NCBI RefSeq assembly: GCF_001653235.2
Contig: NC_035795.1
Location: forward strand, 2,232,001-2,296,000
From: Pochonia chlamydosporia 170
Taxonomy: Eukaryota > Ascomycota > Sordariomycetes > Hypocreales > Clavicipitaceae
DNA length: 64,000 nucleotides
Direction of reading: 5' to 3'
Shown here: piece after piece, positions 46,201 to 56,646 of the stretch
How the letters are laid out: every line of letters starts with the position of its first letter
Numbering within the stretch: position 1 is the stretch's first letter
Notes under the pieces: model-generated
Databases searched by the model: none
Told to the model about the DNA's origin: nothing
What the model saw: only the letters and a program-made list of their open reading frames with translations
Translations under genes and position numbers: made by a program

Positions 46201-48918
46201 CAAATTAGCTCCAATGGCATTCTGTCTCCAGGCTGGCTGGGACCATGTCCACGGCTCTCGCTAAAGCCCTGCTCGCCTGGGGCTGCTCCTTGCAGCAGTG
46301 GGGGCAGGTCTAGCACGCCGTGATAACCGACACGTAAGCTCTTTGACAACGACATCAGAAAGTTGACACGATCTTCGAGCATGTAAGGTGATCCTCCCAG
46401 GTAATACATTCGGCGATGTGCTACTTTGGGTGAAGCATGTGGAGTTATGAGATCATTGTACCGACTCGTTATCTGGCAGGGGGTGAAACTCTGACTGGGA
46501 CAGGCAGCTATGCGGAAGCAGATCAACGAATCCTGCGGCACTTACGCTGACAGTGAACAACTTGCGGAATGCCGGTACGGCAGAGGTCTTGCACCAACAT
46601 GTCCACGGGCGACCTCGACATCTCAATGGCGGTGCGAAATATCGATTTTGGCGCAGCATGTCCTTGAGGAACCCACGATGACAGCGACAAGATCAACAGG
46701 CTAGACATGGGAGAGAAAATATGCTTGGCGAGCCCAGTATTCAACTCCAACGGGGGACCATTCAGCAGAATACCAAGACCGAATTTGCAAGTCTGCCCTC
46801 GAAACTAAGCTCAGTATGTTGTCTCGCCGTTTTCACAAACCGAGACGCTATCAAGATCCAAGAACGGGGAGTCGTATGCTGGCGCAAGCCAAAGAAGAAC
46901 AGAGAAACGAAGGCTTCCGAGGCAAAAGAAGACCCGGGAAATAACATAGAAGATCTCTCTTCTGCAACACAAGACGTAAATGAGGATGTGACTCCCTCGA
47001 TGCTTAGCTCCTTCGGTATGCCATACCAAAACTACCAGACTGAAGCTAATATGTGGCCCAAGGGGTTGAAGAAAGACTTGAACAAGCTACTGAAGACCAA
47101 ACAAACTCCTGGCATTCTCTAGAACTAGTCACCATTGGTTGGGAACTGCTCGTTTCAACCTACCACATGAATGCCACCATACACTGTGCTGGCGATCCAT
47201 GAAATAATGCCCATTAAGTGGTCCAGCATATGTTGTGGAATATCATCTGCCAGCCGATTTGGAAGATGTTCAACTATGAGTGCTTCTGACGCGTACCACC
47301 GAGTTTCATTTGAAGCCGACTTTACTTGATCGTGTGTCTTATGGGCCACTTAGATGCTGGCTAGCTTTGTCCAGCATTTCAGAGTGGATTGAGCCTCCCG
47401 ATCTTAATTCTCCTTGATCACATGGGAACATGTAGTCGTTCTCGAATGACAGGATTATCCAATAACTCCGCATGGAAGCCGCCCTCCAACAACCCACTTA
47501 GCCGCGGAAACTGTCTTGTTGGCGTCCTCTTCCTCTCAGAATGCTTGTACTGAAGGTTCAGATGCATTAGTTAGCAGGATACGGCGTTTCGTTGGGAATG
47601 CTTCGTTTGGAAGTTCCGGTTCGGGCGTGGGTTGCGCACCAACTTCATCTCCTGCTCAGCTGCCACCTCACACGGTGACTCTCACTCCAAGTGCTCTTCA
47701 TTCATATTTTACTGTGCCTTCAGATGGCTAGTAACGTATATAACGCCACTCATTTCTCTTTGACACCAAAATCACTCAAGCCGTCTCTGTTGACCTGTTT
47801 CTCTGCACCAACTTGGCTGCACATGTGCAAGAAAGCAATAGTTTCTCAATTCTCTTCCATTATTTGCCTCATTTGCCCTTCTACCTGTCCAAGCTTATAC
47901 TGCCAGAGGGCATGGTTGATTAACGTATTGACAACGTGACCAATGCATTCGCCTTGGGCGGTGTGACTGGGAGACCGAGCGCTGCTCGCATGGCGGCTTG
48001 CAAGCATCCAGCTAACCTGGAAATACAGATGAGCTTCTCAAATACGTCTGACTTGACTTTCCTTGCAACTATATGCAATTCAAATATCGGGTAGCAAGCC
48101 GCGCCTGATGAGCAGCTGGATTCCCCAAGACGTTACATCCACACGCCGTTGACGAATAAAACTTGGGCTTCGTAGCCTATCGGGACTGATCGTGTCAAAT
48201 TCGAACACGTCCATTACAGTATCAACTTGTGAACCATGGTCCATTGTTGGCTGCCTAAGTTTCGACGTTGTTGCTTCTTTCGAGGATGGTCAGCAACAGA
48301 CATCTTGATCGCATATAGCCTCTCCAACCTGCCTTATAGATTTGTCGAGGTTTGGGAGGTTGCAAGTTCGAAGCGGAACCAACTAAGCTCTATGTCTTGA
48401 GATTTAAGAAACCACAGCCAACTAACAATCGTTTGTAATTGTTCCATTCGTCCCTTTTCACTCAGCCCGCCCTACCCTGTCTCTTCACGGCCATCACGCT
48501 GTGGCTCTCAGGGGTATCATAGTGTCGGAGGACCGGGACTCCAAGACGCCGTGCAGGAAAGCTGGAAGCATCAAATGGCTCAAACCACAAGTCCAGGTCA
48601 GAATTTGACTTCATTTATATAGGCAGAGAGACTGGTGCAAGTTCATGCCCGCGCCAGTCTAACCAAACCATGGGCTGGCTGTGTGGCGACGTACGGCGGC
48701 TACTCCCTCGCCCACGCCACCATTTGTCAATATTATCAAAATCACTTTCACTGAACAAGTTGATCAAAAATGAAGTGATGCCACTTCTGGATTCTTTAGC
48801 GATTTGCTGACTCAACTTTGGTGGTCTGAGCGACTGTGGGCTATCCTCGTTGTTTATGTCGACACTCTATTGTTCTTAACCAACTGCTCACTGCTTTACT
48901 AGACCGCTTCCAGGAATA
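43209..48918. other. Gene-poor region, 5.7 kb
   Basis: No intact gene recognised. Short ORFs are unrelated to families I know. The only protein-like trace is the possible membrane-protein remnant on the minus strand at about 46580-47349. The rest looks like non-coding sequence of mixed composition. Confidence 0.5.
46580..47349 (-). pseudogene. Possible decayed fungal integral-membrane-protein gene
   Basis: The minus-strand frame ending at 47155 contains LDHLMGIISWIASTVYGGIHVVG. This resembles a large family of uncharacterised fungal membrane proteins that carry YGGIH-x-x-AWN-x-x-FP. Immediately after it the expected Trp codon is a TGA, and the following bases still read as N-E-Q-F-P-T-N before another stop. 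Further downstream (about 46600-46710) a hydrophobic segment with GHAAPKSIFRT may correspond to the family's C-terminal RHxP-x-x-x-F-x-T region, separated by frame breaks. The interpretation is a remnant gene. It rests on remembered family patterns and is weak. Confidence 0.25.
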
Positions 48919-50051
48919 ATGCCTCTTCGACGAGGGACACCGAAATCTGTTTCTCAAGTGAGCATGGAAACTGATCGTCTTACGAAACACAGAAAGTCGG
49001 GCTATATCCGGCTGAGACTGCCGACACTGCTGTACTACCACGAAATACCACCGTGGCAACAAGATAATGAGTACCTTTTGTCGGGTTATAGGCAAGTAAC
49101 CTATCAGGGAATGTAAATGACATGATCGGAATTAACTCTTACTGCAGGCCGACGTCAGGTTCTACTCGGGTGTCATTTGCTGGCCTCTTTTATCTGCACA
49201 ACCAGGCCATGATTATCTATTCACATTTAGTTGGATCTATCGTATTTTGTGTGCTGCCTTTCTACTTTTATTGGTACTTCTACTGTTTCCAGCCAAAAGC
49301 AAACACCGACGACATGGTTGTAATATCCATTTACTGCGTTGGAGTAGCAGTCTGCTTGGCGTTCTCAGCGACGTTAGGAAAGACTCTTCAGGTTCTTGGT
49401 CAGCAAGTTGCTAATTGTTACCAAGCTTTCACATCATTCTGCACTACGCTAGATTATCTCGGCATCTTCGTTCTGATGTGGGGTGCTGGTATCCCAACGA
49501 TTTACTATGGCTTCCTCTGCAACCGAAAGTTACAGTGGTTCTACTGGATGGCTGTAGGTTGACCGATAATATTGACTTGTTATACAGGCTAACATGTTTT
49601 AGACTAGCAGCACTGCGCTATGCTGTGCTATCGGTTACATTGCATCCACACTTCACATCTCCGCAATCTAGGCGTTGCCGCGCATCCTTTTATGTTGGGT
49701 TTGGGCTGAGCTCCGTTCTCTTTATCGCTCACGGCCTATTGATTCATGGATGGGACTTTCAGAAGGAGCATATGTCATTGGATTGGATGGCTTGGATGGC
49801 AACGTCGAATCTTGTGGGTGCAGCAATTTACGCAGCCAGAGTAAGACGTCACGGAGCTACTACGTACTTGAAAGCCAGAACACTAACTTCGATAGGTTCC
49901 GGAAAGATTGACTCCGCTCAAATTTGATATTTTCGGTGCTAGCCACCAAATATTTCATGTTGCAGTCATGATTGCTGCCGTTACACATTTTCGTGGCCTA
50001 GTCCATGCCTTTTCGTTGATTCGTTCTAAAATCGACACATGTGTCAACTGA
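48919..50051 (+). CDS. PAQR/Izh (adiponectin-receptor, hemolysin III) family membrane protein
   Basis: Exons 48919-49091, 49148-49557, 49608-49840 and 49896-50051 give 323 residues. The family start (PPWQQDNEYLLSGYRP) spans exons 1-2 and is only read through if intron 1 uses a GC donor (AG|GCAAGT...CTGCAG). Exon 2 carries YLHNQAMIIYSHLVG, several helices and LDYLGIFVLMWGAGIPTIYYG. Exon 3 has VTLHPHF and the GLSSVLFIAHGLLIHG helix. Exon 4 has VPERLTPLKFDIFGASHQIFH. Seven helices fit the hydrophobicity. The zinc ligand histidines of the last helix are present (His289, His293), but the usual SATxH histidine reads SATLGK. Yeast relatives (Izh) affect zinc and lipid metabolism. The exon 2/3 junction is uncertain: donor GTTGAC at 49558 with acceptor at 49607 or 49610. 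Confidence 0.82.
49092..49147 (+). other. GC-AG intron in PAQR gene
   Basis: The donor reads AG|GCAAGT, the consensus for the rare GC class, and the acceptor is CTGCAG. The nearby GT (CAA|GTAACC) would shift the frame and destroy the conserved SGYRPT junction, so the GC donor is preferred. Confidence 0.75.
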
Positions 50052-53000
50052 CAGCATTTATGGACCAGAAATGATGGACGCGATCAGTGAATGACCGCTT
50101 GTTCTCGGATAAAATTGGTTTATAGAATTATATCGATCAAAGTCAACCCGCTTATTCTACTTTATGTAACCACTTCTGCTGAATGGCTTCGACCCTCTGG
50201 AAGCCACCAAGTTCACATGCTCTAGCCCGAATATATTCGACCTTGGAGCTTCAAGCTGTTTCATTCCCCCAGGCACCACCTGCAGTGGACTTGTCGCATG
50301 AATCAAACTCCAAAAGAACATGGCAATCTCTCAAGTGATATAGGGTAAGTCAGGGTCTGGGGAAGTTGTGAAGAGAATAAATAGAGCCTTTGGGCCTACA
50401 CTAACCTAAAAATGAATAGTAGACATTTAGGACTAGCGTATAAATTGTATCGCCTTGCTTATCTCTAGGAAATAGTTGATACCAAGACAGTTGCAGCCAT
50501 TCTTGGTTTTATGGCGTCAAGTGTGAAGTGGAACCTGAAGTCAATACATGGCTGTGCGCTTTACAAGAATCTCTAGGTTTGAGCCGTCCGACTTTTTGGC
50601 TACTTGGGTAATAAATGCCCTTGTATCCGATATATGAAGTAGATGGTATGTACCGGGGAGCTCTACAGGATATGCAACTACATAATGGACTGAACCGTTC
50701 AAGGAGTTGAGTTGTTTCTGTCCATGGTCCTCACATGCGGGACCTTGACATTTATGAATCGCTAACCTTGAGCCTTGATACGCTTCTCGAGGACTTTTGG
50801 GGTGATCGAAGGTTGCCAAACCAACTTTGGTTGCGCGTAATAGTAAGTCGGCGATGCAGATGTGTATCATGTGCACGGCAATTGGGTGCTGTTTGCGTAA
50901 TAGAACAGCAGCCGAAGTATGATGATTGATCAATGTCAGTTTTACCCTACATTAGCACTCCCACTTACAGGGCTTCTCTGACTGCAGCGTCAAAAGAGCC
51001 GTTATGGAAAGCGAAATGCCCCTAACACTAAGTGCGTCTTGTATTGTTAGAGCTGTCTTGTTATGGCGATTCTCATAGCGCTGTAGCTTCGGGCCGTGCA
51101 GTGGCTAACCGATATCTAGCTGTTTTACATTGCCATCACAAGGAATTGGCATTTCAAATCGTTGCGCGCGATCGATGCTTTACAGCGAACCTAGAAGCCG
51201 CAAACGGCGGAAAGGTGTGGTGTGGTATTGGAAGTTGGCGAGCTTCAAGGTACGGTGGTTCAGAGCTGTGAAGAACACCACGCACGGGGTTGGCGGGAGC
51301 TATCAAAACGATAAAAAGTCCCCTTTCTGAAATGAAGAAGCAGAATTTTCAACAAAGGTGGCAAACCTCTCCTGGAAATGAATGCGGTGTGTAAAGGGGA
51401 ACTTCAGTCTTTATGATGTTAGTACCCCATTTGTCCAGGGCGCTTACACCCATTGACAAGTTGACATGCTTTCTAGTTACAGGAGATTCCATTCTTTACG
51501 TCACTGCAATGAATATCACATGCAGCTCATGTAAAGTCAAGCCATTCTGTTCTCACGATTTGTCAAATTTTCACAGAGTATAATTTGGCAATCTCAGCAA
51601 CGTCGTGCGGATCAACAATCTCAACACCAGAAACAGAAAAGGCAACTCAGGCGCCAGCGTGCTGATCATCTTCCAAGTCAAGCCCGATAGAAACCTCAAT
51701 GTCCTTCACCAGTTGTCAGACAGGCCAACCATGACTCGACGCAGGACATGGGGCGGAGATGGCACCGTCTGTTCGCCGCCCAGCAACTGAGACAGCAGAC
51801 CGACTACAACAATTGGCGCAGGGGCTTCGTCCAGAGTCATCTTTTGGCAAAGGGCTCTTGCCTCTGCACGTTTTAATTTGCCCTGGTTGTGTTGTGGACA
51901 ACCCGGCCATGTTTGGTCTCCATAATCGACCATAGTTGTCGATCTTTTCGCAAAACACCAAATCAGCCATCACCAAGTGGACCCGAAATGGGATGAACAG
52001 CTCCAAGCTCTCTCCAAGAATCCCGGTAAGTGGCGGCAGGGCGAAGAGGAGCCGGCATATAACTTACAGTTTAACCCACAGTTTTTGCCGGTGCAGAGTC
52101 GCTCATGTGGTGTTGAAGAGGTCGGCGTGGCTTGCTGTCATTTCAGTTGGCGTGCTGTGACCTCCTTTTTGTTTTCTGCAACGGCGGACAGGTTTCCTGA
52201 TATGGAAGCCGTGGGGACTATTCTCGGCCGACATGTCTAAAGGAAGGGTTTTCTGTTGTGACTCTTTTGTTCTGCGATGGACATAGCGATCAAGATGCAC
52301 TGATGAGCCCTTTCGAAATAGTTGAGCCAAGACGGCAATATTCCCATGCAATATCAGTCCTCATATGCCGATGGAGAGGAAACCCCCACATTGGGACCAT
52401 TGTGAGGAGCCGCAACTTCCGATGGAGAGCTTTACCTCCTTTCAGCCGGAATTCATGAGCTTGGCAACTTGGAAGCCTGGGGGCCTAGCGCTAGTTTGGC
52501 CCGTTGTTCTGACTAGGCTCAATGAAGCTATTATACAGGAGGAGAGATGGCTGGCTGCTTGCTCTATGACGTTCCTGCCCCTGCTTCACTCTAAATGGCC
52601 AAGACTTGGGGCATCTAGATGCGTTGAGGATCCAGTTATGGAGTATTGTCCTAGGAGTTGACAGCAGCTGGAAGTCCAAATGCGGCCTGGTGCTATCAAG
52701 AAAGCGCGGATCTTCAACGTCCTAGCAGGATGACAAGTTGGATGGATCCATGATCCCCATTTGTGAAAGACAGCTGAAGCTTGTGGTTTTTTCAACACAT
52801 CCCCATCTTTCATCTCCGGGACAAGTCCGACTTTGAACGAGTTGGTATCGCTGGTGCACTTACAAGGTGGCGTAGGGCAGGACGCTTGACGGCCACGATG
52901 TGTGACGAGGAAGAAGTGTATTGGAACTGACGAGTATGGCGTTGTCTGACTATAAGATTCTGACTTCTGAAGAGTGCAGAGAACATGCTTCTCGAAAGAT

Positions 53001-53874
53001 AAGTTGTCTTGGAGTTTCACAGCGTTCGCCATGTGTTCATCACGCAGACTCGCGTATCAAGCCTCTCCCCACCACAATATCGCGGTGACCCAAGATATTG
53101 TCTCTGATGACTAACAGCTCATGCAGGAACAAGATTGAGCAAGATCCCACCGATGCAACCTGCATTTAGTGAGCCCACACCTGCCCTGGTGGACTGGCTG
53201 TCCATCGGCCAAGATGGTGGGTGCCTCGCCGGAAGAGCAGGTATCCATGCGTACACCACGACTTGATGATATCTGACCATGTTTACTCCAGACTACTACA
53301 ACGCAAAAACAACTGTAGAGACTCACTTCAACTTGTATTCCAGACTGGAAAAAAGCGGTCAATTTACAGCTTCTCTCAGCTTAAAAACAGCCATCAAGTC
53401 CCTCCGTGTCATCTCTGTTTACCAGTCATTGCAGCAAGCCAATGATAACCAAGATTCCCACATTGTGGTAACCCATGATTGAGATCTGCACGGCCTCTTC
53501 GGGAATAGCCAGTGGCGTCTGAAGAGCTGACAGACACCAAAAAATCGAGCATCCATATCCCGGTGAGGTCTCCGTCAAGGTACGATCCACACCAGAGGGC
53601 CGGTATACTTTGCCCGGCGCTACACACATCTTAGCCTCTTCTTCCAATCTCGGCCGTCTCCAGTCCAGCATGGAAAGTCATCTTTCAAATTCTGCAGAGC
53701 CGGGTCATTTTCCCGAGCAAAGGATAAATACTGGACGCTGCGTCGATCCGGACCTGTCTTCCCTTCTCCTCTCAACTCACCATCCTCTTAGTCGAGATAT
53801 TCAGTCCTTACCGTCTACACAAGACACCTTACACTCTTTTATATCCTTAATTCTCAACTTAATCCCTATTCAAA
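50052..53874. other. Gene-poor region, 3.8 kb
   Basis: No recognisable gene. The longest frames (52586-53032 minus, 51977-52240 plus) show no domain, signal peptide or splice context. The final 200 bp are the promoter and leader of the next gene. Confidence 0.5.
53723..53874 (+). promoter_or_regulatory. Core promoter and CT-rich leader of secreted-protein gene
   Basis: A GATAAATA element at 53723-53730 is followed by a pyrimidine-rich stretch (CTTCCCTTCTCCTCTC region, about 53757-53775) and then an AT-rich leader up to the ATG at 53875. This layout is typical of strongly expressed fungal genes; the start site itself is inferred. Confidence 0.4.
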
Positions 53875-54624
53875 ATGAAGGCCACTTTCTTCGCTCTTGC
53901 CACTCTGGCTGCTTCGGCTTTTGCCGCCCCTGCCAAGGTTGCCCGTGATGACGGTATCACCGATGTCATCCCTGAGGCTACTGAGATTCTCGACGGTGCT
54001 GGTGTTAACCAGATCCTCGAGGGTGTCAGCGCCGGACCTCTCAAGCGCGACATCACCTCTGGTCTTGATGTGATTCAGCTGCTTGAGAGCCTTGTTGGCA
54101 GCGTCAAGGGCCAGACCGGTGCCATCAGTAAGTTGCTTTCGTATGATGGCACAAAAGACTTTTGCTAATAGTTGTTTTCAGACGGCACCCTGGCCAAGGT
54201 TCAGGACGGCTCCATGAACAAGGACGATGCCGAGGCCGACGTCACCAAGCAGCTCCAGGACATGCACTTCAAGCTCACCGACATCCTCACCAAGGTTCTC
54301 GGCTCTGCCGGCCTCAACGTTGCCAACGGCGACGTCGACAAGGTTCTTAACCTGGTTGTTGTCCTCGTCTCTGAGGTTCTCTTCACCGTCAAGTCTCTCG
54401 TCACTATCCTCGGCCTCCGACCTCAGCTCGTCACCCTCCTGCACTCCGTCTTCAACATCGTCGCCGGTCTGCTCAAGGTCCTGATCGGTCTCCTTGCTGG
54501 CCTGCTGCCCGGTCTTGTTGCCGCCCTGTCTCCTCTCCTGGCTGGTCTCGGCAACGGCCTCTTGGTCCCTCTCCTGACTCCTATTGTTGGTCTCCTGGCT
54601 GGCCTTAGCCTGCCTGGCCAGTAA
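53875..54624 (+). CDS. Small secreted hydrophobic protein with Kex2-type site
   Basis: Exons 53875-54127 and 54182-54624, with a 54-bp phase-1 intron (GTAAGT, branch GCTAATA, TTCAG), give 231 residues. A clear signal peptide (MKATFFALATLAASAFA) is followed by an acidic segment and a Lys-Arg site (GPLKRDI), where a Kex2-like protease could cleave. The middle is amphipathic. The last 90 residues are extremely Leu/Val/Gly-rich (LLAGLLPGLVAALSPLLAGL), with no cysteines except those lost with the intron. It looks like a cell-surface or secreted hydrophobic protein but is not a classical hydrophobin, which needs eight cysteines. Strong promoter features and C-ending codons suggest high expression. 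Function unknown. Confidence 0.85.
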
Positions 54625-55373
54625 ATGGTTGCACTGTTACAGTATCTTTATCGCAAAGGAAACTAGGATGCGTTGGCACTTCGTGTATATACTTGGGGTC
54701 CTAAAAGTACGATAGCTAGGAGTTTAAATGATACATGTTGATGGGATACCAAATAACTGTCTAATTGCCCGTGATGTGGTGTCTGTATTGTACCATTGCT
54801 TGTACATGTAAGTGGATGAGCGACTCACAGTACGCAAAGATGATCTCAACAGCAAAAATCAAGCACTTGACATTTCTTTCTTAAAAAAACAAATATTAAA
54901 GCTGTAAATCATTTCATCACCCACCGACCGTAGTTTGTGCCTGACATCCAAAGTGCCGGTTTCCGAGTCGCATCGGCTGACCACCATCACAACCCAACCA
55001 CCACGTGAACAACCACAAGAACCGCCTCAAGTCTCATTCTTCACATCACTCATGAGCACGCCCGAAATACCAACCAAGCTATGCCACCCCCATTTAACCC
55101 GTTAAAAATGTCAAGAGAAAACCGTCACGGGCTCATTAGAGCGTTCATGCGCAATGCACACCTGCGCCGTACCTTGGCAAAGGCAACCCATGCCCTCGCA
55201 TCACAGCTCTCATCACCCCATGATTCGCCTCATGTCTCGTACGCTCAACATAGTGCCACTCTACTCAATAAGTGACTGAAAATGAATGCCTTAATAAAAA
55301 CCCATGGCCAAACGTCTATTACCCGTAGATCGATCTATGATCGAAAAGTGCTGTATCTGCCGAAACCTCAACC
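54625..55373. other. Intergenic and promoter of NPP1-like gene
   Basis: About 0.75 kb, AT-rich in its first half. No gene recognised. Confidence 0.55.
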
Positions 55374-56430
55374 ATGCGAAACCTGGTTAAAAAGGCCGTG
55401 GCCCTAGGATCACTGGCTACAACAACCGCTGTAACGTCCATAACCGACCCCGATATGAACCAGTTGCTGGATGCCGGGGGTGTTGAACTCGCGATGAAAG
55501 CCCAGCCCATGTTTCTCATGGGTCAGGCCGTGGGTAAGCCGCCGTGCATTCCGACCTTTGCAACCGTAGATGGCAAGCAGGCCACTCCGTCAATCTTGTG
55601 TGCGTGGCCGGATTCTGGGTGCCACTGTAGGAATCCGGGGGTCCCGTGTCAAAGTCCGTTGCCGTCGTTTCCTGTATATTTTACGTATTCCAGGTGTGGG
55701 GATGGAGAGGTACGGATTGCGTATAACTTGTTTTATACGAAGGATGGGTTTGTGCCGAACAAGATCTTTGGACATGCGTTGTGAGTCTGACGGGTTGCGC
55801 TGGAGAAGAGTATGCGAAGTTGCTAACTCGGGGTAGTGACTGGGAACGAGCAGTCGTGGTTTGGAACAAGACGGAGCAGATTGCGGAAAATGCTACGTGG
55901 GCACCCTCGCAATTATTCTTGTCCCAACATAGGGGGTATCAAAAGATAAAATGGGACCAAATCAAAAATACATTCGACACCAAGGACGCGGGATTGCCGA
56001 GGGGAGGAGGTGACGGGCGAAAGAACCTGGATCATCCAAAGGTGAGTTTGGGCATATCAGAGGTGCGCGGACAAGGAATCTGACATGTGTTCAGTGCTAC
56101 ATTTCGTCAGCGAAGCATGATATGCATCAGGAAAAGTCAACGGTGTGTCTGACTCGCAAGCAGTCGTATGCTCTGGCTAACGTTTATAGGCGTGGGTTGA
56201 TGTGCTCTCACAACTTACAAACAACGCTTTCCGATCAGACTCGTGGTGGTATTTTCCCAAACGGGGTGAGTCAAACGTGTCAGATATGTGATGTCAGGAC
56301 TAACAGCTGTACAGGTGATTATATATTGGCAGACGGGTCTACAAATGTAGGCAAGTTGATATTGTCGTTTAGCTGGGGAGATGCGGACTCGACACCGCCT
56401 TCAGTTGCGAAGGGACTGTGTGAAGCTTAG
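55374..56430 (+). CDS. NPP1 / necrosis- and ethylene-inducing-peptide-like (NLP) family secreted protein
   Basis: Five exons (55374-55780, 55837-56041, 56095-56142, 56190-56265, 56315-56430) with introns of 47-56 bp, all canonical and in frame, give 283 residues. A short basic N-terminus and a modest hydrophobic segment suggest secretion. The NPP1 fold is recognised by the heptapeptide region at about 133-139, which reads GHAFDWE and not the canonical GHRHDWE, and is formed across the first splice. Downstream are an ISSAKHDMH segment and a SWWYFP-containing block. Four or more cysteines lie before the heptapeptide. Known NLPs act in plant cell membranes, but many fungal members are non-cytotoxic. 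The gene is intact, with no stop or frameshift seen. It converges on GH125 with about 215 bp between stops. Confidence 0.82.
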
Positions 56431-56646
56431 GAGCGTGAACGCATTTCGTTTTGATACCCATAGATAGACGTTGGACCGCCTGGTTACTTGCCCAGGTTGA
56501 CTTTAGAACAAATTTACTAGACCTACAAGGTACAGGATACCGTAATTCTTTACATTCCTATATTTGTCAAGACTGGTGGAAAGCATGTATAATTAAGCTA
56601 CCTACTCTCATAGAACCTTCTGCGTCCCTCCACTGGCATCGGGGAG

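Noticed and set aside
46721..47122. 133-codon plus-strand ORF ending in KKDLNKLLKTKQTPGIL
   Set aside because: Considered as a small gene, but no family is recognised and it overlaps the tentative minus-strand remnant. Left out for lack of support.
51605..52240. Possible transposon or retroelement remnant
   Set aside because: Gln- and Lys-rich stretches and a GTAAGT donor drew attention, but no reverse transcriptase, integrase or transposase motif and no terminal repeats could be found.
52586..53032. 148-codon minus-strand ORF in the gene-poor tract
   Set aside because: Random-looking composition with no motif and no plausible neighbouring exons.
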